Assembly (NCBI GenBank): GCA_900544525.1
Contig: UQVN01000023.1
Coordinates: 1 to 21,223, forward strand
Origin: an uncultured Eubacteriales bacterium
Lineage (GTDB): Bacteria > Bacillota > Clostridia > Lachnospirales > Lachnospiraceae
Length of the DNA stretch: 21,223 nucleotides
Reading direction: 5' to 3'
In this document: positions 15,706 to 21,223 of the stretch, one piece after another
Position numbering within the stretch: position 1 is the stretch's first letter
Layout of the letters: every line of letters begins with the position of its first letter
Notes under the pieces: model-generated
Database searches by the model: none
Told to the model about the DNA's origin: nothing
What the model saw: the letters and a program-made list of their open reading frames with translations, nothing else
Translations under genes and position numbers: made by a program

Positions 15706-17859
15706 CTACCATAAAAAGTGAATGAGCATACACAAAATAACTCCAACAAGGGTTGGTAATAAAAAGCCAATGAAAGTCCAAAACCAACTATTCGTTTCTT
15801 TTTTCATTGTTAAAACAGTAGTAGAACATGGATAATGAAATAACATAAAAATACAAACGCAAATAACTGTTTCTAATGTCCACCCTGCCGCTTGTAATAT
15901 GATTTTTAGTTCCCCTACTTGTGCAAATCCTACTAAATCTCCTGTTGATAAGTATAACATTAACATAATCGGAACAATAATTTCATTGGCCGGAAAACCA
16001 AATAAAAAAGCGGTTAAAATAATGCCATCTAATCCTAACTGTCTTCCAATTGGATCTAAAATATGAGCTATTTGCATGGTCAATGGAATGCCTTGTATTT
16101 GTATCTGTCCAGCTAAAAATAAGAGGATTCCCGCTGGCATGGCTACAACAACCGCTCTTCTTAAAACAAAAAGTGTACGATCTAAAAAAGAACGGATAAG
16201 AACTTTTCCAAACTGCGGTCTACGGTATGGTGGCAATTCCAATGTAAAGGCAGAAGGAACTCCTTTTAAAAGAGTTATGGATAACAGGTAGGAAATAAAA
16301 AAGGTCATTGCAACGCCTAATAAAATAAGCCCTGTTAATATTAGTGCTCCAAGAAAACTATTTTCTTTTCCAAGCATTACCATGCCAACTCCAATCATGG
16401 CAACTAATGTAGGGAACTTCCCATTACATGGTACAAGGCAGTTTGTGAGCATAGCAATTAGCCTCTCTCTTTTAGAATCAATGATTCGACAACCGGTTAC
16501 TCCAACAGCCGAACATCCAAATCCCATACACATAGTTAATGCCTGTTTTCCACAAGCATGACATTTTTGAAAAATATGATCGAGATTTAGTGCGATTCTT
16601 GGTAAAAATCCGTAATCTTCTAACAGAGTAAACAATGGAAAAAATATCATCATAGGTGGTAACATAACGGATATGACAAAACTAGTCACTTGATAAATTC
16701 CTTTCATCAAAAATCCAATAAAAAATTCAGGCATATGGATTTTTAATAACCACTCGTTTAAGAAAACTCCAAAATGTTCAAAACCTCGTGCCAATAAATC
16801 AGAAGGTGTATTGGCACCTTTCATTGTAATCCAAAAAACCCCAAATAATAACAATAACATAATGGGAATTCCTGTACTTTTTCTTGTCAACAGCCGATCG
16901 AACGTTTCTTCTTTCTTCCACTTTGTATCTTGTTTTTGATGTATCACTTGACTTGCAATATTTTCTGCTCTTTGGATAGTTGTTTGTTCTAGTTTTGAAC
17001 TTTTTTCTTGTGACATAGCGGATACAAAGACATCCTTCTTGTTCGAATCGCTCGAATACATTTCTACTTTTTCTTCTAATTCCCCTTTTGTTTCTCTGCC
17101 TATCTTATCACTTTTTCTACATGCTTTTAGCAACTGTTCAATTCCTTCTCCTGTTCTTGCTACACAACCAACTACTGGTACTTGTAATAAATTCTCTAAT
17201 TTTTCTAAATCAATCTCGATTCCTTTTTTCTTTGCTTCATCCAATAAATTGACACAAAGAACAACTTCTTTGGTTAATTCCATAATCTCAAGTACCAACA
17301 AGAGATTTCGCTTTAGACAACTAGCATCACACACAACAATAACTTTATCATACTGCATATTTCTTAAACATTTTTCAGCCTCTTTTTCTTCCTCCGAACG
17401 AGAATGTAACGAATACGTTCCTGGCAAATCATAAAATTGATAAAGAATTTCTCCCTCTTTTCGAAATCCCTTTGCACTCTCCACTGTTTTTCCTGTCCAG
17501 TTCCCTGTGTGTTGATGCAATCCTGTTAAATAATTAAATAATGTACTCTTTCCAACATTGGGGTTTCCCGCTAATAAAATAGTATACGTTTGATCTGTCA
17601 TAGAATATTTTTGTTCTTCCTCTAACTCTATAATTATCTCTTCCATATCTTTCTTTCGAATGGCAATAACACAATCACAAATTTCAAACACAATCGGATC
17701 TTTTGCAAAAGAAAAAAATAGACATTTAATCGATACGCCTTCTTCCATGCCTAGTGCTTGAAATCTCTCTCTCATCGAAGGTTCCGCCTGAAATAAAACA
17801 ACTTTTCCACTTTCACCTTCCTTCATTTCAGACATTTTCACTCTTCTTTGTTCGTCCAT
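15706..17859 (-). CDS. feoB: Ferrous iron transporter, FeoA-FeoB fusion
   Basis: The 717-aa product starts with a FeoA-like SH3 domain (about 6-78), then a G domain (about 92-250) with G1 GNPNVGKST (98-106), G3 DLPGTYS (144-150) and G4 NLLDEA (204-209), a charged helical linker (about 250-325), and a polytopic membrane domain with two GATE regions. FeoB imports Fe2+ and uses NTP hydrolysis; FeoA is normally a separate small partner. The first gate region is Cys-rich: C433 and C436, then GFGCSAVGVTGC (447-457) and TNCLVPCNGKF (472-482), where E. coli-type FeoB has different surroundings. I chose the ATG at 17859, behind GGGGAGGG; an in-frame ATG at 17901 has no ribosome binding site. It is divergent from the chitinase gene and is followed by a terminator. 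Iron control is expected from the family, but I see no convincing Fur or DtxR box. Confidence 0.94.
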   Translation of the reverse strand: MDEQRRVKMSEMKEGESGKVVLFQAEPSMRERFQALGMEEGVSIKCLFFSFAKDPIVFEICDCVIAIRKKDMEEIIIELEEEQKYSMTDQTYTILLAGNPNVGKSTLFNYLTGLHQHTGNWTGKTVESAKGFRKEGEILYQFYDLPGTYSLHSRSEEEKEAEKCLRNMQYDKVIVVCDASCLKRNLLLVLEIMELTKEVVLCVNLLDEAKKKGIEIDLEKLENLLQVPVVGCVARTGEGIEQLLKACRKSDKIGRETKGELEEKVEMYSSDSNKKDVFVSAMSQEKSSKLEQTTIQRAENIASQVIHQKQDTKWKKEETFDRLLTRKSTGIPIMLLLLFGVFWITMKGANTPSDLLARGFEHFGVFLNEWLLKIHMPEFFIGFLMKGIYQVTSFVISVMLPPMMIFFPLFTLLEDYGFLPRIALNLDHIFQKCHACGKQALTMCMGFGCSAVGVTGCRIIDSKRERLIAMLTNCLVPCNGKFPTLVAMIGVGMVMLGKENSFLGALILTGLILLGVAMTFFISYLLSITLLKGVPSAFTLELPPYRRPQFGKVLIRSFLDRTLFVLRRAVVVAMPAGILLFLAGQIQIQGIPLTMQIAHILDPIGRQLGLDGIILTAFLFGFPANEIIVPIMLMLYLSTGDLVGFAQVGELKIILQAAGWTLETVICVCIFMLFHYPCSTTVLTMKKETNSWFWTFIGFLLPTLVGVILCMLIHFLW

Positions 17860-18349
17860 ACTGCCCTCCCCTTTTTTCTTACTATTGTTACAGTATGTCA
17901 TTTTCGATGATATGTGCCTTTCCTATTTTATGTTAAGAAATCTTCACGTTAAGTTGTGAAAGTTTCGTTGTGTCATTTTTTATTCAATGGTATTCTTTAA
18001 TCGAGTAGAAATTTTCCCAATTTATGGTAATTTCTTCCTCACCATCTTATTTAAATTTTACTGAATCCAAAACAATCTATTATTTTTTATCATGACTTGG
18101 TAATTCCAAAAACTATATGGATAATTTGCGCAAGGCTGAAAAGAATTTTGTGCGATTGCGCCTGTCATCTAGGAAAAATAAGAGCAGAATACTTAGAACT
18201 TCTTAACTCTGTATCGTGAAACAAAATTTTTCTGAGTTATGCAAATTGACTTTATCTATTTCTAAAATGATCCTTTGACACTGGAATCTTATTATAAAAT
18301 TTTTTATTGCTTAATTATAAAATGGAATTATTTTTTAGGAGGAACTAAA
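17860..18349. other. Divergent intergenic region between feoB and the chitinase gene
   Basis: No gene is supported in these 490 bases. Structures that can be seen: an inverted repeat TTCAC-8-GTGAA at 17943-17960, about 85-100 nt upstream of the feoB start; and GCGCAA (18128-18133) mirrored by TTGCGC (18156-18161) around a 22-base centre, unusually GC-rich for this stretch. TTGACA at 18275-18280 has no -10 at proper spacing (a TATAAA lies only 12 nt away). Promoters for both genes must be here, but I cannot place them with confidence. No known riboswitch was recognised. Confidence 0.4.
17943..17960. promoter_or_regulatory. Inverted repeat upstream of feoB, possible operator
   Basis: TTCAC (17943-17947) and GTGAA (17956-17960) are exact inverted copies with an eight-base spacer, about 84 nt upstream of the feoB start codon. 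GTTAAG also occurs twice nearby, at about 17932 and 17948. It does not match the Fur or DtxR consensus well, so a metal-dependent role is only a possibility. Confidence 0.3.
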
Positions 18350-19813
18350 ATGAGCTCAAAAAAACATTTACTCTTTTTAAGCGGTATTTTATTTGGAATG
18401 ATTCTTACCATTGGGATTTTATTCGCCTTTATTTCTTATGTACCAAACCAAACAAAGGCAAGAACAATTTCCACTGAAATAGTTTCCGCTGACTCAACTA
18501 GCACACAATCAGAACAAGAAACAAACAAGGATACCAAAAGCACTTCGATAGAGCAGACAAAAATTTCAAAAAATTCTCTCACAAAAAATGCCATAAAATC
18601 TTGGTCTTCTGAAACCGTATATGTAGCGGGCGATCGCGTTATTTATAAAAATAACATTTATGAAGCAAAATGGTGGACACAAAATGAAATTCCATCTAAA
18701 GAAGATACATGGGGAGTTTGGAAGTATATTAAAAAAGTTTCTTCTACAAATATGAGCGGAAACGACAGCACAAGTTCCAACACTTCAAACACCAACCAAG
18801 ATACAACTACAAGTGGAAGCACCAATTCAAGCACGAATCCTTCCAATTCAAATACTTCAAATAAGGATAAAACAACAACTAGTACAAAAACGAAACATCC
18901 CAATAACTTTAAAGTAGTGGCTTACTACCCTTCTTGGGTGACAAATGGATTGAATAAACTTCGTTTTACTACGATCACACATGTAAACTATTCCTTTGCT
19001 ATTCCTACTTCTGACGGCGGACTCCGTCCTCTTGAAAATCCAGCTCTTGCAAAACAGATTATTAAGAAAGCCCATGCTAACAATGCCAAAGCATTAATTG
19101 CCATTGGCGGTTGGAGCTATAATGGAACTCCTTTAGAGGCAACCTTTAAATCCGCCACTGCTACAAAAGCAAAGCGTAAAAAATTCGTCAACTCCATTTT
19201 AAAACTTGTGGAGAAATATGGTTTTGATGGAGTGGATATGGATTGGGAGCACCCTCGTGTCGATGATAGTTCAAAGAAACAGTATGAAGCTGTTATGGTA
19301 GCATTATCCAAGAAACTTCATGCCAAAGGAAAACTTCTATCCTCCGCAGTATTGAGTGGTGCCACTCCAGATGGACAAATCTATTACGATGCGGCTGCTC
19401 ATACAGATAAAGTTTTAAAAGCTGTGGACTGGATTAATGTTATGGCATACGACGGTGGAGATGGTGCTCGTCACTCTAGCTATCAATTCGCTGTAAATTC
19501 TGGAAACTATTGGAGAAAAACAAGAAAAATGCCAGCCAAAAAGGTCGTTCTTGGAGTTCCTTTTTACGGTCGTCCTTCTTGGGCAAGTTATGAAACAATT
19601 TTACAAACAGATAAAAATGCCTATAAGAAAGATATTGCAACTATCTATGGTATGGAGGCCTATTATAACGGCATGCCAACGATTCGAAAGAAAACAAAAT
19701 ATGCAATCAATCATTTCGGTGGTGTTATGGTTTGGGAAATCACGCAAGATACAACCGTAAAAAAATATAGCCTTCTAACAGCCATTCAGCAAGCGATTAA
19801 TGCAAGTAAATAA
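18350..19813 (+). CDS. Chitinase: membrane segment, CBM5/12 chitin-binding domain, GH18 catalytic domain
   Basis: The 487-aa product has an N-terminal hydrophobic segment (about 7-31, LLFLSGILFGMILTIGILFA) serving as signal peptide or anchor, a polar region, a carbohydrate-binding module of family 5/12 (about 83-128, SWSSETVYVAGDRVIYKNN then YEAKWWTQNEIP and WGVWKYI), a Ser/Thr/Asn-rich linker (about 131-184) and a GH18 domain (about 187-484). The catalytic signature FDGVDMDWEHP gives D293, D296, D298 and the acid/base E300; substrate-side motifs IAIGGWSYNG (250-259), INVMAYDGG (362-370) and GVMVWEITQD (458-467) are present. It is expected to hydrolyse chitin or related GlcNAc polymers outside the cell. 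The ATG at 18350 follows AGGAGG by seven nt; an in-frame start 75 bases upstream is unlikely. It stands alone between feoB (divergent) and cotJ. A spore role, as for the chitinase domain of C. difficile CotE, is only suggested by the neighbourhood. Confidence 0.94.
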   Translation: MSSKKHLLFLSGILFGMILTIGILFAFISYVPNQTKARTISTEIVSADSTSTQSEQETNKDTKSTSIEQTKISKNSLTKNAIKSWSSETVYVAGDRVIYKNNIYEAKWWTQNEIPSKEDTWGVWKYIKKVSSTNMSGNDSTSSNTSNTNQDTTTSGSTNSSTNPSNSNTSNKDKTTTSTKTKHPNNFKVVAYYPSWVTNGLNKLRFTTITHVNYSFAIPTSDGGLRPLENPALAKQIIKKAHANNAKALIAIGGWSYNGTPLEATFKSATATKAKRKKFVNSILKLVEKYGFDGVDMDWEHPRVDDSSKKQYEAVMVALSKKLHAKGKLLSSAVLSGATPDGQIYYDAAAHTDKVLKAVDWINVMAYDGGDGARHSSYQFAVNSGNYWRKTRKMPAKKVVLGVPFYGRPSWASYETILQTDKNAYKKDIATIYGMEAYYNGMPTIRKKTKYAINHFGGVMVWEITQDTTVKKYSLLTAIQQAINASK

Positions 19814-19817
19814 CGAT

Positions 19818-19848
19818 GAGAAACAAACGATACGAATTTCTCGTTTTT
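19818..19848 (+). terminator. Weak hairpin with T-run directly after the chitinase gene
   Basis: GAGAAA (19818-19823) pairs with TTTCTC (19837-19842), followed by GTTTTT. It is six base pairs with a 13-base loop, a weak first terminator ahead of the stronger one at 19850. Confidence 0.4.
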
Positions 19849-19849
19849 C

Positions 19850-19887
19850 AAAAGCTCTGTTCCATAAAATTGGTGCAGAGCTTTTTT
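19850..19887 (+). terminator. Intrinsic terminator after the chitinase gene
   Basis: AAAAGCTCTG (19850-19859) pairs perfectly with CAGAGCTTTT (19776+100 to 19885, that is 19876-19885), and the second arm ends in a run of six T (19882-19887). The loop is 16 bases. It separates the chitinase gene from the cotJ operon. Confidence 0.85.
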
Positions 19888-19888
19888 C

Positions 19889-19916
19889 ACCTTCTTTTGT
19901 TTCTAGTCATATACTA
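19889..19916 (+). promoter_or_regulatory. Candidate sigma-K promoter of the cotJ operon
   Basis: CATATACTA at 19908-19916 matches the Bacillus sigma-K -10 consensus CATAnnnTA exactly, and an AC (19889-19890, within CAC) stands 17 nt upstream, as in the -35. The start of cotJA lies 32 nt downstream. The consensus is short and can occur by chance, and cotJ of B. subtilis is known as a sigma-E operon, so this is a candidate only. Confidence 0.4.
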
Positions 19917-19948
19917 ACATTGACAATAAAATAATGGAGTTAAAAATT

Positions 19949-20143
19949 ATGGAATTTCAATCTTGTTCTCAGAACAATTATGATTCTTGCTTAGAACAAT
20001 TTCCACTGGCTATGGCCTATGTTCCTTTCCAGCGTTTTGGCTGTCCTTATGATCTTCCAAAAGGCTTTCAATGCGGTACCATTTTCCCTGAACTAAATAA
20101 ACCATTCTTGGGAGAAGGAGGTTGTAAGTCATGGCGCAAATGA
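19949..20143 (+). CDS. cotJA: Spore coat protein CotJA
   Basis: The 64-aa product has the CotJA core: LAMAYVPFQRFGCPYDLPKG followed by CGTIFPELNKPFLG. CotJA is a small coat-associated protein needed for assembly of CotJC in the spore coat of Bacillus. I chose the ATG at 19949 because GGAG (19936-19939) stands nine nt upstream; the ATG at 19934 overlaps that site and adds five residues. The protein carries five Cys, more than I would expect for its size. It overlaps cotJB by 13 bases, which suggests translational coupling. Confidence 0.93.
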   Translation: MEFQSCSQNNYDSCLEQFPLAMAYVPFQRFGCPYDLPKGFQCGTIFPELNKPFLGEGGCKSWRK

Positions 20144-20388
20144 ATCAAAAACAACTGATGCAATATATTAATGAAGTTTCTTTTGGAATGGATGAGCTGG
20201 CTCTTTTTTTAGATACCCATCCAATGGATCAAAAGGCTCTTGATTATTACGAACATCTTCGTGTACTTAGAAAAAAGGCAGTGGATGCTTATACCAAACA
20301 TTTCGGTCCTTTGACATACCGTGATGTAGAAACTTGTGACTATTGGACATGGGTACAGACACCATGGCCATGGGAAATGGAGGGATAA
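20131..20388 (+). CDS. cotJB: Spore coat protein CotJB
   Basis: The 85-aa product is a full-length CotJB: an N-terminal helical part (MDELALFLDTHPMDQKALDY, about residues 20-39), then HLRVLRKKAVDAYTKHFGPL and the aromatic C-terminus DYWTWVQTPWPWEMEG typical of the family. CotJB is a coat or inner-coat protein encoded between cotJA and cotJC; its biochemical role is not known. The ATG at 20131 is preceded by GGAGG and lies inside the 3' end of cotJA. Only two bases separate it from cotJC. Confidence 0.94.
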   Translation: MAQMNQKQLMQYINEVSFGMDELALFLDTHPMDQKALDYYEHLRVLRKKAVDAYTKHFGPLTYRDVETCDYWTWVQTPWPWEMEG

Positions 20389-20390
20389 CT

Positions 20391-21005
20391 ATGTGGACTT
20401 ATGAAAAACGCTTACAATACCCTGTTAAAATCAAAAATCCAGATCCTGCTATGGCAAAAATTATTATTACGCAGTTTGGTGGACCAGACGGTGAACTAGC
20501 AGCCTCTATGCGTTATCTTTCTCAACGTTATTCTATGCCATTTCGAGATATCGCTGGTCTTTTAACGGATATCGGTACCGAAGAATTGGCACATATGGAA
20601 ATGATTTGTGCCATTGTTCATCAATTGACTCGTAACTTAACGCCTGAAGAAATTAAATGTCAAGGATTTGCTGACTATTACGTAGATCATACGGTTGGCC
20701 TTTGGCCACAGGCGGCGAGTGGAACTCCTTTTAGTGCAACTGTTTTCCAATCAAAAGGAGATGCCATAACCGACCTTCATGAAGATTTGGCCGCAGAGCA
20801 AAAAGCTCGCACAACCTATGATAATATTTTACGATTAATTAAAGATCCCGATATTGTGGATCCAATTCGCTTCTTAAGAACGCGGGAAATTGTGCATTAT
20901 CAAAGATTCGGTGAGGGACTTAGAAGAGTCCAAGAACAACTTGACTCTAAAAACTTCTATGCCTTTAACCCTGAATTTGATTGTTCTTCTTCCTGCAAAC
21001 GATAA
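20391..21005 (+). CDS. cotJC: Spore coat protein CotJC, manganese-catalase family
   Basis: The 204-aa product belongs to the ferritin-like manganese catalases. Likely di-metal ligands are in place: E35 (GGPDGELAASMRYLSQ), E65 and H68 (GTEELAHMEMI), E131 (DLHEDLAAEQKAR) and E166/H169 (TREIVHYQRF), so an active peroxide-decomposing centre is plausible. The protein is shorter than Lactobacillus manganese catalase, as usual for CotJC. It sits in the spore coat and may protect the spore from peroxide. The ATG at 20391 follows GGAGGG (20379-20384); an upstream in-frame start at 20343 lies within cotJB and is less likely. The C-terminus has a Cys-bearing tail (DCSSSCKR). It is the last gene of the operon; the next hairpin with a T-run is at 21144. 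Confidence 0.95.
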   Translation: MWTYEKRLQYPVKIKNPDPAMAKIIITQFGGPDGELAASMRYLSQRYSMPFRDIAGLLTDIGTEELAHMEMICAIVHQLTRNLTPEEIKCQGFADYYVDHTVGLWPQAASGTPFSATVFQSKGDAITDLHEDLAAEQKARTTYDNILRLIKDPDIVDPIRFLRTREIVHYQRFGEGLRRVQEQLDSKNFYAFNPEFDCSSSCKR

Positions 21006-21093
21006 CAAGTACGCTTTGCGAACTTCTCACATTGGCAGGCAGTCTTCTAAACTTATGCAAGCATAGTTCCTTACTCGTTTCCTTCGCGTAAAA

Positions 21094-21113
21094 TAGAAAT
21101 GGAAACATTTCTA
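21094..21113. other. Perfect 8-bp hairpin with a GAAA tetraloop after cotJC
   Basis: TAGAAATG (21094-21101) and CATTTCTA (21106-21113) pair completely around GAAA, a stable GNRA loop on the plus strand. No T-run follows. It might be a 3'-UTR stability element of the cotJ message. Confidence 0.45.
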
Positions 21114-21143
21114 CCTGACTTATGCCTTCCATGTAAATCACGA

Positions 21144-21180
21144 AAAAAGAAGTCCCAAGTTTCTCTTGAGACTTCTTTTT
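21144..21180. terminator. Bidirectional intrinsic terminator between cotJC and a tRNA gene
   Basis: A 16-bp stem with one C/A mismatch runs from AAAAAGAAGTCCCAAG (21144-21159) to CTTGAGACTTCTTTTT (21165-21180) with a five-base loop. Both arms end in A/T runs, so it can stop transcription from cotJ on the plus strand and from the tRNA gene on the minus strand. Confidence 0.88.
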
Positions 21181-21193
21181 CCTTTGTCTTAAA

Positions 21194-21223
21194 AGCTAGA
21201 AAAGGGACTCGAACCCTCGACCC
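21194..21223 (-). tRNA. 3' end of a tRNA gene, cut off by the window edge (possibly tRNA-Thr)
   Basis: The minus strand reads a T arm GAGGG-TTCGAGT-CCCTT, then the acceptor 3' strand TTCTAGC and an unpaired T as discriminator, with no encoded CCA. The anticodon lies outside the window. The discriminator U and the acceptor sequence would suit a Thr tRNA of Clostridia, but identity cannot be fixed. A terminator lies 13 nt downstream. Confidence 0.85.

Noticed and set aside
18061..18260. Possible riboswitch upstream of the chitinase gene
   Set aside because: Apart from one GCGCAA/TTGCGC pairing I could not match any known riboswitch core.
18275..18349. Upstream extension of the chitinase by 25 codons
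   Set aside because: It lacks a ribosome binding site, and the AGGAGG at 18337-18342 clearly serves the ATG at 18350, which begins a normal signal sequence.
1..21223. CRISPR arrays, complete insertion sequences, phage or toxin-antitoxin modules
   Set aside because: I found no regularly spaced repeats, transposase, integrase or matching gene pairs on either strand.

Overview
The window looks like chromosomal DNA of a low-GC, spore-forming member of the Clostridia, most likely Lachnospiraceae. The reasons are the AT-rich composition, strong AGGAGG-type ribosome binding sites, a full sigK gene, a cotJABC spore-coat operon, a FeoA-FeoB fusion, a KtrB/KtrA pair, and dnaE directly followed by pfkA. 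The family assignment is an inference from gene content; the spore-forming Firmicute assignment is firm.

Layout. Everything from 1 to 17859 is on the minus strand. From the left edge: a partial small membrane or exported protein (runs off the window); a membrane-anchored XRE-type regulator whose promoter region carries a perfect palindrome; an unrecognised multi-pass membrane protein; and an AT-rich 0.6 kb stretch (1429-2039) with no convincing gene but with a nested 80-bp palindrome and possible gene debris. Next, in transcription order, come an N-acetylmuramoyl-L-alanine amidase, an SH3-NlpC/P60 peptidase and the late sporulation sigma factor SigK, spaced 22 and 43 nt apart and so probably one unit. 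The next minus-strand unit is ktrB-ktrA-(SpoU/TrmH RNA methyltransferase), ending in a hairpin terminator. Then come a surface-anchored UshA-type 5'-nucleotidase, dnaE and pfkA with a strong terminator, and finally the FeoA-FeoB ferrous iron transporter.

From about 18.3 kb the strand switches to plus: a membrane-anchored or secreted chitinase (CBM5/12 plus GH18) ending in terminators, then cotJA-cotJB-cotJC with a sequence matching the sigma-K promoter consensus just upstream. The window closes with a bidirectional hairpin terminator and the 3' end of a minus-strand tRNA.

How the genes relate. Two parts concern sporulation and the cell envelope: amidase, NlpC/P60 and SigK on the left, CotJ coat proteins and perhaps the chitinase on the right. 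The middle is housekeeping: K+ uptake, RNA modification, replication, glycolysis and iron uptake. I found no clear new multi-gene system. The most unusual signal is at the sigK start: the predicted ATG has no Shine-Dalgarno sequence and sits in the loop of a 13-bp hairpin, and the protein lacks the hydrophobic pro-sequence known from Bacillus pro-sigma-K.
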